Assembly: GCF_000013885.1 (NCBI RefSeq)
Contig: NC_007964.1
Coordinates: forward strand, 186,001-250,000
Direction of reading: 5' to 3'
From: Nitrobacter hamburgensis X14
GTDB taxonomy: Bacteria; Pseudomonadota; Alphaproteobacteria; Rhizobiales; Xanthobacteraceae
DNA length: 64,000 bases
Below the pieces are notes generated by a model. That model was not told where the DNA came from. It was given only the letters and a program-made list of their open reading frames with translations, and made no database searches. The position numbers and the translations under genes were made by a program. Positions 17,006 to 26,054 of the stretch are shown here, one piece after another (the first letter of the stretch is position 1; every line of letters starts with the position of its first letter).

Positions 17006-17974
17006 ATGGCATCGAATACGGATACCCTCGTCACGGTTTTCGGAGGCTCGGGCTTCCTCGGCCGGCATGTGGTTCGCGCGCTCGCCAAGCGGGACTACCG
17101 TATCCGGGTCGGCGTCCGGCGCCCTGAACTGGCCGGACATTTGCAGCCGCTCGGCAAGGTCGGCCAGATCCATGCCGTGCAGGCCAATCTGCGCTATCCG
17201 GCGTCGGTCCGCGCGGCGATGCGCGACTCCCATGTGGCGATCAACCTTGTCGGCATCCTGAGCAAGAGCGGCGCGCAGACCTTCGACGCCGTGGTGGCCG
17301 AGGGAGCCGCGACCGTCGCGAAGGCGGCCGCGGCCACCGGCGCGCGCATGGTGCATGTCTCGGCGATCGGCGCCGACGACAAGTCGGCCTCGGCTTACGC
17401 CCGCGCCAAGGCGGCAGGCGAAAAAGCGGTGCTGGCGGCCGTGCCGTCCGCGACCATCCTGCGGCCGTCGGTGGTCTTCGGCTCCGAAGACCAGTTCGCC
17501 AACCGGTTTGCCGCGCTGGCGCTGATGTCGCCGGTGCTGCCGCTGATCGGCGGTGGCGCGACGAAGCTGCAGCCGGTCTATGTCGGCGATGTCGCCACCG
17601 CCGTCGCCGACGCGGTCGACGGCAGGACCAAAGCGGGCGCGGTCTATGAACTCGGCGGTCCCGAGGTGTTGTCGATGCGCGAGATCATCCAGATCATCCT
17701 GCGCGTCATCGAGCGCGAGCGGGTTCTGGTGCCGCTGCCGTTCCTGATTGCCCGCTTCAAGGCGATGTTTCTGCAGTTCGCTCCGGGGGCGCTGAAGCTG
17801 ACGCCGGATCAGGTCGCGCTGCTCAGGACCGACAACGTCGTTTCCGATTCGGCGACTGCCGCGGGTCTGACGCTTCAGGGTCTTGGAATCTCGCCGGACT
17901 CGATGGAGGCCGTGGTGCCGCAGTATCTCTGGCGCTTCCGCAAGGCCGGCCAGTTCGCGCAGAATGGGGCGTGA
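17006..17974 (+). CDS. complex I NDUFA9-like NAD(P)-binding protein
   Basis: Atypical short-chain dehydrogenase of 322 residues, like the NDUFA9 accessory subunit of respiratory complex I. The Rossmann motif VTVFGGSGFLGRHVVRAL is at residues 9-26, and a typical VHVSAIGADDKSASAYARAKAAGEK segment holds the Y-K pair. No signal peptide. In alphaproteobacteria this gene often lies close to uppP, as here (convergent). Whether it joins complex I or acts in lipid or quinone chemistry cannot be told from sequence. Confidence 0.88.
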   Translation: MASNTDTLVTVFGGSGFLGRHVVRALAKRDYRIRVGVRRPELAGHLQPLGKVGQIHAVQANLRYPASVRAAMRDSHVAINLVGILSKSGAQTFDAVVAEGAATVAKAAAATGARMVHVSAIGADDKSASAYARAKAAGEKAVLAAVPSATILRPSVVFGSEDQFANRFAALALMSPVLPLIGGGATKLQPVYVGDVATAVADAVDGRTKAGAVYELGGPEVLSMREIIQIILRVIERERVLVPLPFLIARFKAMFLQFAPGALKLTPDQVALLRTDNVVSDSATAAGLTLQGLGISPDSMEAVVPQYLWRFRKAGQFAQNGA

Positions 17975-18017
17975 CGATCCCGCGGGTCGCTTCTGCATTC
18001 GCAGGGACGACGAAAGA

Positions 18018-18824
18018 TCACCGCCCCAGTGCCAGCGCGATCAGGCCGAGCGTGCCGACGATCACCCGCCACCAGGCGAAGAACGTAAAGCCGTTGCGTG
18101 TGACGTAACTCAGGAACGCCTTCACCACGACGATCGCCGTGACGAACGACACCACGAAGCCGATCGCGACGATGCCGAGATGGTCGGTCGTCATGTCGGC
18201 GCGGTTCTTGTAGAAATCATAGGCGAAGGCCCCGATCATGGTCGGGATCGCAAGGAAGAAGGAGAATTCCGCAGCCGCGCGCTTGTCGGCGCCGAGCAGC
18301 ATCGCCGAGACGATGGTGGCGCCGGAGCGCGACACGCCGGGAATCATCGCAAGGCACTGCGCGATGCCGATCCAGATATACATCGGCAGCGGAAAGGCGG
18401 TGGCGTCGTGTTCGTGCGGCTTGTGGTCGAGCTGATCGACCCACATCAGCACCGCGCCGCCGACGATCAGCGAGAAGCACACCACCCACGGATTGAACAG
18501 CAGTTCCTTGATGTACTTGCCGGCGATCAGGCCGACGACCACGGCCGGAAGGAAGGCCGCGAGCACGCCGATGACGAAGCGCCGGTCCGCGTCATTGGAG
18601 AACATCCCGAGCGCGATGCGCCACAGTTTCTCAAAATAGATGACGACGATCGCGAGAATCGCGCCGAGCTGGATCAGCACCGTGAACGTGTTCCAGAAAT
18701 TCCCCGAACCGAGATCGAAGAAGCGCTCCGCCAGCAGCAGATGGCCGGTCGAGGACACCGGCAGGAATTCGGTGACGCCTTCGACGATCCCGAGAATGAC
18801 GGCTCTGATCGCATCGGAAAACAT
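18018..18824 (-). CDS. uppP: undecaprenyl-diphosphatase
   Basis: Inner-membrane phosphatase that recycles the lipid carrier undecaprenyl diphosphate for peptidoglycan and O-antigen synthesis. 268 residues, about 8 membrane helices. Family motifs: GIVEGVTEFLPVSSTGHL near the N-terminus (catalytic glutamates and the phosphate-binding S-S-T-G-H) and IPGVSRSGATI in the middle. ATG 18824 gives the standard MFSDAIRAVILG start; the upstream ATG at 18848 is unlikely. It converges on the NDUFA9 gene and diverges from fzlA. Confidence 0.96.
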   Translation of the reverse strand: MFSDAIRAVILGIVEGVTEFLPVSSTGHLLLAERFFDLGSGNFWNTFTVLIQLGAILAIVVIYFEKLWRIALGMFSNDADRRFVIGVLAAFLPAVVVGLIAGKYIKELLFNPWVVCFSLIVGGAVLMWVDQLDHKPHEHDATAFPLPMYIWIGIAQCLAMIPGVSRSGATIVSAMLLGADKRAAAEFSFFLAIPTMIGAFAYDFYKNRADMTTDHLGIVAIGFVVSFVTAIVVVKAFLSYVTRNGFTFFAWWRVIVGTLGLIALALGR

Positions 18825-19004
18825 GGAATGGCCCGCTCCGAATCGCATTCGACGCCAGACGGCGGGCCTTTCTCGCTTATTTGCCGCATTGCGGCAATGC
18901 CGAAATTCGTCGGATCGGCAATCATGGCTCCAATCCGTTGACGGCCTGCGGCGTTAACGGATTAGAGATACTTTCTTAAGCATCGCAAACCTATCAAGGG
19001 CGCC

Positions 19005-19697
19005 ATGTTCACGCTGTTTCACCACCCATTCTGTCCGCAATCGCGCTTCATTCGCCTTGCTCTCGGCGAGCACGGCCTCGATGTGCGGCCGGTGGAGGAA
19101 CGGGTGTGGGAGCGGCGTGAAGCATTCCTCGCGCTCAATCCGGCCGGCACCACGCCGGTGCTGATCGCCGAAGGCGTCCCCGCGGTCCCCGGCGCCGCCA
19201 TCATCGCGGACTATCTCGACGAGACCTATGGCGAACGGATCGGCGATCGGCGGCTGCTGCCCACCACGATGCCCGAGCGCATCGAGGTGCGCCGCCTGAT
19301 GGCATGGTTCAACGAGAAATTCTTCGAGGAGGCCTCCGGCCCGCTGGTGACGGAACGCATCTACAAGCGCTTCATGGGCGAGGCCATCGGCGGCGGCTCG
19401 CCCGAGACCGACGTCATGCGCGCCGCCCGGACGAATGTGCGCTACCATCTGGCCTATATCGGCTGGCTGGCGCGGACCCGGAACTATCTCGCCGGCGACC
19501 GGCTGACCTATGCCGATCTCGCCGCCGCGGCGCACCTGTCGGCGATCGACTATCTCGGCGATGTGCCATGGGCCGAGGACGACGCGGCGAAGGCGTGGTA
19601 CGCGCGAATCAAGTCGCGGCCGTCGTTCCGTCCGTTGCTGAGCGAGTGGCTGGCGGGCGTGCCGGCGTCGCGCACTTATGTGGATCTGGATTTTTGA
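19005..19697 (+). CDS. fzlA: glutathione S-transferase fold protein, FzlA-like
   Basis: Protein of 230 residues with an N-terminal thioredoxin-like domain (MFTLFHHPFCPQSRFIRLALGE) and a C-terminal helical GST domain (GDRLTYADLAAAAHLSAIDYLG). In Caulobacter the GST-fold protein FzlA binds FtsZ and is needed for constriction. The C-terminus ending in DLDF and the place beside uppP fit that orthologue. It probably does not conjugate glutathione. The GST fold is clear; the cell-division role is inferred from homology. Confidence 0.85.
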   Translation: MFTLFHHPFCPQSRFIRLALGEHGLDVRPVEERVWERREAFLALNPAGTTPVLIAEGVPAVPGAAIIADYLDETYGERIGDRRLLPTTMPERIEVRRLMAWFNEKFFEEASGPLVTERIYKRFMGEAIGGGSPETDVMRAARTNVRYHLAYIGWLARTRNYLAGDRLTYADLAAAAHLSAIDYLGDVPWAEDDAAKAWYARIKSRPSFRPLLSEWLAGVPASRTYVDLDF

Positions 19698-19742
19698 AAA
19701 CGCCTCGTAGAGCAGTTCATATTTAGATGGAAACGGAGCCTG

Positions 19743-19829
19743 CCGTCATTGCGAGCGGAGCGAAGCAATCCAGTTCTTGCTTTAAAAGCATCTGGATAGC
19801 TTCGTCGCTCCGCTCCTCGCAATGACGAG
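19743..19829. repeat. family F inverted repeat
   Basis: Arms CGTCATTGCGAGCGGAGCGA and TCGCTCCGCTCCTCGCAATG, about 87 bases in all, with CAATCCAG inside. A second copy follows metZ at 54,688. Both can form a long hairpin downstream of a gene. Confidence 0.85.
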
Positions 19830-19912
19830 AACAGGGCCCCGATTCCATCAAAGCCGGAATAGTTCTAGCGGGGGGCTCGCCGTTGAACGGTGCTCCGAGG
19901 CGGACATGGGAG

Positions 19913-20833
19913 TCATCCCCGCCGGTTCTCGTATGCCTTCAGATGCGTATAGATCGTGCGCAGCTTCGGCACCGGCAGCTTCGCAGCCTCGGCGCGGGTG
20001 ATGAGATCGCCGATGATCTGATCGGCCTCGACCCGCGCGCCGGCCTCGATGTCGCGGAACATGGATGCGGTCAGCGGCGAGCCCTCCGCCGTCAGCATCG
20101 CCGTGGTGCGGGTCAGGAATTGCTCGCGCGGCGCGTGACCGGCCGCCTTCGCGATCCCTGCGATTTCGTCGAGCGCGCTGAGGATGAAATCCCGGCCGCC
20201 GGGCGCGGCGACGATCTGGCCGATGGACGCGCGCATCAGGCAGGTCGCGCCGGCCAGCGTCGCCAGAAACACCCACTTCTCCCACATGTCCTGGATGATG
20301 TCGTCGGATGCCTGCGATCCGCAATTGCCGCTGGCGAAGACCTCAGTGATGGCCCTGACCCGATCGCTCGTGCCGCCGTCGCGCTCGCCGAAGCCGAGCG
20401 ACTGCATCGGCGCCAGATGGACGATTTCGCGCTTGTCGTTGAGCGTGACCGCGAGCGAACACAGGCCGCCGAGCACGCGCTCGCGACCGAATTTCGCGTC
20501 GAGCGCTTCCAGGTGCCGCATCCCGTTGAGCAACGGGATGATCGCCGTCCGCGGACCGACCGCGGGCGCGAACGATGTGATCGCGTCATCGAGATCGAAA
20601 GCCTTGCAGCTCAGCAGGATGACGTCGAACCTCTCGCTCAAGCCGCCGGCCTGCACCGTCGGCGGGTTCTTCAGCGTGAAGTCGCCGAGCGGGCTCTTGA
20701 CGACGAGGCCGGCGCTCGCAAGCTCAGTGGCGCGTCTGGAGCGCACAAGGAAGGTGACATCCTGGCCGGCGTTGAGCAGCCTGCCGCCGAAATAGCCGCC
20801 GGTCGCGCCGGCTCCCACAACGAGAATGCGCAT
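19913..20833 (-). CDS. panE: ketopantoate reductase family protein
   Basis: NADPH-dependent 2-dehydropantoate 2-reductase family (ApbA/PanE), 306 residues, cytosolic. The nucleotide-binding motif ILVVGAGATGGYFGGRL is at residues 3-19. The catalytic-domain segment VILLSCKAFDLDDAI holds the conserved CK; later EKWVFLATLAGATCLMRA and the C-terminal GARVEADQIIGDLITRA are typical. PanE-like paralogues are common, so the true substrate could be another 2-keto acid. It is not in an operon with other pantothenate genes. Confidence 0.88.
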   Translation of the reverse strand: MRILVVGAGATGGYFGGRLLNAGQDVTFLVRSRRATELASAGLVVKSPLGDFTLKNPPTVQAGGLSERFDVILLSCKAFDLDDAITSFAPAVGPRTAIIPLLNGMRHLEALDAKFGRERVLGGLCSLAVTLNDKREIVHLAPMQSLGFGERDGGTSDRVRAITEVFASGNCGSQASDDIIQDMWEKWVFLATLAGATCLMRASIGQIVAAPGGRDFILSALDEIAGIAKAAGHAPREQFLTRTTAMLTAEGSPLTASMFRDIEAGARVEADQIIGDLITRAEAAKLPVPKLRTIYTHLKAYENRRG

Positions 20834-20929
20834 CGCTCAACTCCGTTCAGGTATTGTTGCTCTTGCCTCCGATATGCCGGGCTGCGCCGGCGTCGTCGAC
20901 TCAAAAAAGATGCCGCCGCATTTGGCCGC

Positions 20930-22279
20930 TCAGATCAATCGCTTGATCTCACGCTTGCGCCAGACCATCAGGTAGAAGGCCATCTGCAGCACCATCATGG
21001 TGCAGAACGCGGCGGGATAGGCGATCCAGACGCCCTCGACGCCGATGCGATGGCTGAGCACCATCGCAACGGGCACCTCGACCGCGACGATGGCGAGAAT
21101 CGACAGCAGCGTCGGCACCAGCACCGTGCCGCTCGCGCGCATGGTGGCCGAGAACACGCCAGCCATGCCGAACGGAACCGTGCTCCAGAGCACGATGAAC
21201 AGCAGCGTCTGCGCCAGATCGAGCACCTCGGGATTGGTGATGAAAAGTCCGATGATGATCCGCGACAGCAGATAGCCGAGCGCGACAAGGCCGCCGGTCA
21301 AAAGCAGGTTGAGCCAGATCCCGGTGCGGACGATCGCGCCGATCCGCCCGGTTTGGCCTGCGCCGATCGCCTGCGCCGCGAAGATCGACGCGGTGATGGC
21401 GATCGAGATCGCCGGGAATTGCACATAGCTCAGCACCTGGTTGACTGCGCCATAGGCGGCGGTGGCATCGGAGCCGAACCTGTTGACGATGCCGAGCAGG
21501 ACGATTTCCGCGAGCGACATCACCACCATCTGCACCGCGGTGGGCACTCCGATGCGCAGCACCTTGCCGAGCAGTTCGCGATCGAGCCGCATGGCGCGCA
21601 GAAGCGCTGCATCCGGCGCCAGCGGATGATTCATCCGTCGCATGTGCACACCGAGCCACAACAGCGTCACGACCGCCGAGATCGCGGACGCGATCGCGGC
21701 GCTGGCGACGCCGAACTGGGGCAGTCCGAACCATCCCCGGATCAGCGCCGGCGTGACCACGAGCCCGATCAGCGTCGAGATCGCAAGCGCCCACAGCGGC
21801 GTGACGGTGTCACCGACGCCGCGCATCATCGCGGTGGCGAGCAGGAAGGTGAACGTCGCCGGCATGGTGATCATCATGATGCGGGCGTAGTCGGTCGCGG
21901 CGTCGAGAATGTTGGGCGGTGTCGCCAGCGCCATCATCAGATCGCGCGCGAATACGCCGCCGCCGATCGCGATCACGCAGCCACCGAGCAATGTCAGCGC
22001 CAGCGTGGTTCCGGCGATCGCCTTCGCCTTGCCGACGGCGCGCGCGCCCCATGCCTGACCGATCAGCACCGACGAGCCCGCGCCGAGCCCGATGATGAAG
22101 GAGATGAAGAAGAACATCATCGGAAAGAAAATCGAGGCGGCGGCGAGCGCATCGACGCCGATCATCTGGCCGAGGTAGATGCCGTTGATGGTGCCGAACA
22201 GCGCCTGGAGCACGTTGCTCAGCATCATCGGCATCAGGAAGGCGAGGTACGCCTGCCACAGCGGTCGCGCGGTGGTCAT
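20930..22279 (-). CDS. MATE family efflux transporter
   Basis: Inner-membrane sodium- or proton-coupled drug/cation exporter of the MATE family, 449 residues with about 12 hydrophobic segments in two homologous halves (starting LFGTINGIYLGQMIGVDALAAA and AVNQVLSYVQFPAISIAITAS). The ATG at 22279 has AAGGA 7 bases upstream; an earlier start at 22309 adds 10 unlikely residues. The substrate cannot be predicted. A family E repeat lies directly upstream, so the promoter is not obvious. Confidence 0.92.
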   Translation of the reverse strand: MTTARPLWQAYLAFLMPMMLSNVLQALFGTINGIYLGQMIGVDALAAASIFFPMMFFFISFIIGLGAGSSVLIGQAWGARAVGKAKAIAGTTLALTLLGGCVIAIGGGVFARDLMMALATPPNILDAATDYARIMMITMPATFTFLLATAMMRGVGDTVTPLWALAISTLIGLVVTPALIRGWFGLPQFGVASAAIASAISAVVTLLWLGVHMRRMNHPLAPDAALLRAMRLDRELLGKVLRIGVPTAVQMVVMSLAEIVLLGIVNRFGSDATAAYGAVNQVLSYVQFPAISIAITASIFAAQAIGAGQTGRIGAIVRTGIWLNLLLTGGLVALGYLLSRIIIGLFITNPEVLDLAQTLLFIVLWSTVPFGMAGVFSATMRASGTVLVPTLLSILAIVAVEVPVAMVLSHRIGVEGVWIAYPAAFCTMMVLQMAFYLMVWRKREIKRLI

Positions 22280-22317
22280 GATCCGATCCTTGGGGAGTTC
22301 AGGAGACACCGCCGAAA

Positions 22318-22447
22318 GCCGGAGCTATTCCGGCTTTGATGGAATCAAAGCTCGGCTCCAGCTTTTCGTTTTGACGCGTTGTCTTGACGCGAACCGGTAC
22401 CCGCCCTCGGGTCAAGCCCGAGGACATGCTTCGCTCGAAAACGCTAT
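22318..22447. repeat. family E palindromic repeat, long form, reverse orientation
   Basis: Contains GGAGCTATTCCGGCTTTGAT / ATCAAAGCTCGGCTCC, then TTGACGCGTTGTC and CCTCGGGTCAAGCCCGAGG, ending CGCTCGAAAACGCTAT. Reverse complement of the 16,801 copy. Confidence 0.85.
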
Positions 22448-22501
22448 GGTGGTCCGGTTCTACCATTCGCATTGCGGGCCCGCAGCGGGTGGTGGCGAAT
22501 G

Positions 22502-23083
22502 TCAAATTCGCTCAACTAGCTTGACGATGTGATCGCGGATATCGTCCGGCCAGCCGGCGATCAGGCCTGCCAGCCGCCGCCGGTCGCCTGCGAACAGCGC
22601 GCGCGCGGCTTCCTCGAAGTTTGCAAGATTGCCCGCCATCGCGGACATGAAATGATAGGCGGCGTCGCGCGCCGCACGGCTGCGATCCCTGTCGCCGGAC
22701 GAACGGCGCGCCTCCTCGACCAGCTTGCGCAAGGCGACCGAGGCGCCGCCGGGCTGCGCGCTCAGCCAGTCCCAGTGCCGCGGCAGCAGCGTCACTTCGC
22801 GCGCGACCACGCCGAGCTTCGGCCGTCCGCGGCCGCGCGGTTTGGAGGCGTCGCAGGCTTCCGCCGTTCCGACCGGCAAGGTCAGGCGGGCCGCGATCTC
22901 GTCGTCGGACCCGCGCAAATCGAGGTCGATCGGGCGCCCGGTCGCGTCGCTGTAGATTGCGATCGGAGCGGTCGTGCGCGTGCCCGCGCGCTTGACCGCA
23001 AGCGCGACGTCGGCGAGCGGACCGGACGCGATCCGCCGCTGGCCCTCGAACGCGGTGAAACAGGAAGTTTGGTCGTGGATCAT
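22502..23083 (-). CDS. DUF2239 family protein
   Basis: Protein of 193 residues matching DUF2239, without signal peptide or membrane segments. Seen: an N-terminal CFTAFEGQRRIASGPLADVA region, a central basic GRGRPKLGVVAREVTLLPRHWDWL segment and a C-terminal helical part (FMSAMAGNLANFEEAARALFAGD). The central segment resembles part of a ribbon-helix-helix or HTH, and DNA binding is possible. Two palindromes directly upstream suggest regulation, perhaps by itself or by an unlinked regulator. Biochemical function unknown. Confidence 0.85.
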   Translation of the reverse strand: MIHDQTSCFTAFEGQRRIASGPLADVALAVKRAGTRTTAPIAIYSDATGRPIDLDLRGSDDEIAARLTLPVGTAEACDASKPRGRGRPKLGVVAREVTLLPRHWDWLSAQPGGASVALRKLVEEARRSSGDRDRSRAARDAAYHFMSAMAGNLANFEEAARALFAGDRRRLAGLIAGWPDDIRDHIVKLVERI

Positions 23084-23116
23084 CGGCGGGTCCGATTGCG
23101 GGTTGGTCGGTATTTA

Positions 23117-23156
23117 TTATCCGGATAAAATTTGTCTGTCAATATTACCCGGATAA
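23117..23156 (-). promoter_or_regulatory. twin palindromic operators before the DUF2239 gene
   Basis: TTATCCGGATAA (23117-23128, a perfect 12-bp palindrome) and TTACCCGGATAA (23145-23156, one mismatch), centres 28 bp apart. They lie 34-73 bases before the start codon in an AT-rich stretch unlike the surrounding DNA, consistent with a repressor covering the promoter. Confidence 0.75.
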
Positions 23157-23194
23157 ATATCACAGCGCACGACGCTGAGCGGCGCGCGTCGCCT

Positions 23195-23276
23195 CATCAG
23201 AAGCGAGGCTCTATGATTTTGATTTGACGCGTTTTCTTCACGCGAACCGGCATCCACTTCGCTCGAAAACGCTCTA
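23195..23276. repeat. family E palindromic repeat, short, reverse orientation
   Basis: ATCAGAAGCGAGGCTCTATG, then TTGACGCGTTTTCTTCACGC and CCACTTCGCTCGAAAACGCTC. Lacks the outer arm of the second hairpin. Confidence 0.8.
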
Positions 23277-23355
23277 AGCGCTCGCGCTTGGACGGAACCT
23301 TCTCGATTATCCGTCACTGTTTCAGCAGACGATTTTGCAAACGCTGGAACCGCGC

Positions 23356-23393
23356 CAGGTGTTCGAGCATCCAACAGGTGTTCGAGCATCCAA
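23356..23393. repeat. 19-bp tandem duplication
   Basis: Two perfect, directly adjacent copies of CAGGTGTTCGAGCATCCAA, in the region upstream of the ATP-grasp gene. A recent slippage or duplication product. Confidence 0.85.
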
Positions 23394-23444
23394 ATTATTC
23401 ACGAAAAGCCAGTATGGTCCTGCGGATTCGAGAGGGTTCGGCAC

Positions 23445-24620
23445 GTGGGCGGTTCTGGCGTAGTGATTCTTGGTGGTGCTCATGGAACGCTGGCCTTGGC
23501 TCGCAGTCTCGGCACCTTAAAAATTCCGGTCGTCTGCATTTCCAACGACAGGATGCTGCCCAGCTGGTCGAGATACGTCGAAGGCCCGATATCCTGGCCC
23601 GGCCATTGCGATGGCGAAGCGGTCTCTTTTCTCGCCCGGATGGCGAAGGAAAGGAAATGGGACGGGTATTTGCTGGTGCCGGCGGGCGACGGGGAGGTAC
23701 GATTTGTATCGGAGAACCGGGCTGCCCTGTCCGCGACGTTCAAGATTATGCTGCCCGGTTGGGATTCGTTGCGCTGGCTCTGCGACAAGCCCTTTCTTTA
23801 TCGCCGTGCGGACGAACTGAACGTGAAAATACCGAGAACCCATAGGCTCGTGTCGGTCGAACAGGCCGAAACGCTGGCCGTGACCTTCCCGGTCGTACTC
23901 AAGCCAAACATGGGCGGCGGCAACGGGCCGTTCTTCAAGGCCAAGGTCGTGCGGGCCGACGACCAGGCGGAGCTTGCCCGTGCCTATCGCGACGCCGCCG
24001 GGCAGATCGGGGCAGCGAATGTCGTCGTTCAGGAACTGATTCCTGGAGGTGGCGAAAGCCAGTTTTCCTACGCGGCCCTCTGGCATGACGGGCAGCCCGT
24101 TACAGAATTCACGGCCCGCCGCACCCGGCAATATCCGGTCGATTTCGGCTATACGAGCACCTTCGTGGAGGTGGTCGACGAGCCGCGCGCCATTGAGGCC
24201 GCTCGTACCATGTTGGCGTCGGTCGGCTTTGGCGGCCTCGTCGAGGTCGAGTTCAAGCGCGACCACAGGGATGGCTCGCTCAAACTTCTTGATGTCAACC
24301 CGCGCCCCTGGTCCTGGTTTGGCCTGTGCGCAGCCGCCGGCGTCGATCTGGGTGCAATGATGTGGCAGGTCGCGAACGGCCGCCCGGCCAAACCTGCCGT
24401 GGCGCAGATCGGTGTATCGTGGATGTACCTGGTTCGCGACTTCGTTGTCGCGATGACGCTGCTCGTCAGGGGGCGCATCGGTGTGGGCGATTATCTGCGC
24501 TCTTTTGGGCGCGTCCGGGCTTGGGCGGCATTCGCTTTGAACGACCCCTTGCCCGGTGTTATCGACTTACCCCTCACGGCCTGGCGCGTGCTGACGAGGC
24601 GGGTCCTCAAGATCGGCTGA
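23445..24620 (+). CDS. ATP-grasp carboxylate-amine ligase family protein
   Basis: Protein of 391 residues. The N-terminal pre-ATP-grasp domain starts VVILGGAHGTLALARSLG; the ATP-grasp fold follows (FPVVLKPNMGGGNGPFF, VQELIPGGGESQFSYAAL, metal-binding VEVEFKRD...LLDVNPRPWSW). It resembles ATP-grasp ligases that amidate carboxylates, including D-aspartate ligase types and carbamoyl-phosphate-like enzymes. The C-terminal 90 residues carry a hydrophobic stretch that may touch the membrane. GTG start with GAGAGGG upstream. It converges on a FemAB-like gene, so the two may modify a shared envelope component; substrate unknown. Confidence 0.82.
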   Translation: MGGSGVVILGGAHGTLALARSLGTLKIPVVCISNDRMLPSWSRYVEGPISWPGHCDGEAVSFLARMAKERKWDGYLLVPAGDGEVRFVSENRAALSATFKIMLPGWDSLRWLCDKPFLYRRADELNVKIPRTHRLVSVEQAETLAVTFPVVLKPNMGGGNGPFFKAKVVRADDQAELARAYRDAAGQIGAANVVVQELIPGGGESQFSYAALWHDGQPVTEFTARRTRQYPVDFGYTSTFVEVVDEPRAIEAARTMLASVGFGGLVEVEFKRDHRDGSLKLLDVNPRPWSWFGLCAAAGVDLGAMMWQVANGRPAKPAVAQIGVSWMYLVRDFVVAMTLLVRGRIGVGDYLRSFGRVRAWAAFALNDPLPGVIDLPLTAWRVLTRRVLKIG

Positions 24621-24725
24621 CTGACGATGATATTGATTGGTTCAGTCAGGCGGAAGACCCGACATGCTCTCAAGCCGTTCGATCAGAGAACGGGCTGCGG
24701 TTGGCAACCGCAAGCAAAGCACCGA

Positions 24726-25865
24726 TCACGATGATGGGTCGGCCAGCTTGCCGAATTTTGCGCCGTACTGGATACGCCGCTTGAGGTGACGAAGGCCGAA
24801 GACGGTATCGGCCGAGAGGCGGCCGAGAGATGATGCCCAGCGGTCGAACTCGCCCTCCATGACGACGACGCTGCCCGCTTTACCAACGAATCCCTTCTTG
24901 AACTGACGCAGGCCCGGTTCATGCGCGGCGCCGCCCAAGTCGTACCACTCGTATCCATGGTCATGCAGCCAGTTGAATATCCACCAGTGGAGCGCGTAGC
25001 CGGCCTTGATCGGCAGGGCATCGGCCGATGTCGCGCCGAACATGTAGTAGGCGGTATCTCCGAACAGTCCGATCGTTGCGCCCGCAACCAGCTTGCCCGC
25101 GTGACGGGCGATGACGAGCTTCGGTTTAAGCTTTTCGGGCAGGCGAGAGATCAATTCGCCCGTGAGATGAACGGGCGTGGTGCTGGAAAAATGCTTCCGT
25201 TCCATCATGGAGACGTAAAGCGCCTGGAAAGCCTGGATTTCCTCGGGGTCTTCGGTCAAACGGACATCGACCGAATTGCCGAGCGCTTGCCGCAGGTTGT
25301 AGCGCCACTTCTGCGCGAGGCTCCGGCGTTGCGTTTCGGCATCGAGCGCCGTATTGACCACGTAGCGCTCACAGTCGCTGAACGCGCGCCGCTGCACAAA
25401 GCCGAGATCGCGCAGCAAGCCGCATTCCAGTGCATGGTAATGCGGGTGCGGCCGGGACAGGGTGGTCAGGCAATGACCGCGAGTCACGCAATATTCCTCG
25501 ACCAGCGCCGCGATCATGGTGCGGTAGATTTCCGGGTCCGCCTCCGCTTTTTGCTTCCGCCAGAATGGACCAAAGCGCAGGAAGGCCAATCCCCGGCCAA
25601 TCAGGGGCAGGCCTACGATAGCGACCCGCGCGCCGGCGACAGGCTCGCCGTTGTGTCGAAGAAGAAGATGGCTGTCGTGCCCCTTCCAGTGATTGGACGC
25701 GTAGCAAGCCGTCTGCTCGGGATGGATGTCAGCGAAACCGCTGGCGATCACATCCCATGCATCGCTCGCCACGCTGTCGATCTCGACGCTATAACGGTCC
25801 GCCGGCGTTGGACAATCGATCGGCGCGGCCACGCCAAGGGGAGGAACATTGGCTTGTTGAAGCAT
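24726..25865 (-). CDS. FemAB/GNAT-fold acyl or aminoacyl transferase
   Basis: Protein of 379 residues with two GNAT-like halves as in FemABX and exopolysaccharide-associated FemAB-type proteins. The second half has the typical KLVAGATIGLFGDTAYYMFGATS, ALHWWIFNWLHDHGYEWYDLGGA and GLRQFKKGFVGK. Members use aminoacyl-tRNA or acyl-CoA donors to modify peptidoglycan or polysaccharide. No signal peptide. Tail to tail with the ATP-grasp gene (106 bases). The intergenic 25866-26054 shows nothing clear. Confidence 0.82.
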   Translation of the reverse strand: MLQQANVPPLGVAAPIDCPTPADRYSVEIDSVASDAWDVIASGFADIHPEQTACYASNHWKGHDSHLLLRHNGEPVAGARVAIVGLPLIGRGLAFLRFGPFWRKQKAEADPEIYRTMIAALVEEYCVTRGHCLTTLSRPHPHYHALECGLLRDLGFVQRRAFSDCERYVVNTALDAETQRRSLAQKWRYNLRQALGNSVDVRLTEDPEEIQAFQALYVSMMERKHFSSTTPVHLTGELISRLPEKLKPKLVIARHAGKLVAGATIGLFGDTAYYMFGATSADALPIKAGYALHWWIFNWLHDHGYEWYDLGGAAHEPGLRQFKKGFVGKAGSVVVMEGEFDRWASSLGRLSADTVFGLRHLKRRIQYGAKFGKLADPSS

Positions 25866-26054
25866 CGTGATTGTCCCGGAATTATTTAGTGTTCCGGCAT
25901 CCTGCTCCTCGCGGGGTTAAGGGCAGGTTCGACCTTAAGGTGATCATTTTCCTAAAATCGCGCCAAAGGACTCAACGGCACCGAAGCCGCGCATGACGAC
26001 CCGGGCTCAGCCATTCAATGCCCGGCGGGGTGACACTCGAACGGCCTGTCCGCT

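Noticed and set aside
19883..22339. Open frame of 818 codons on the plus strand opposite panE and the MATE gene
   Set aside because: Spans two genes and the gap between them; composition (R, D, H-rich, no hydrophobic core) is typical of an antisense shadow.
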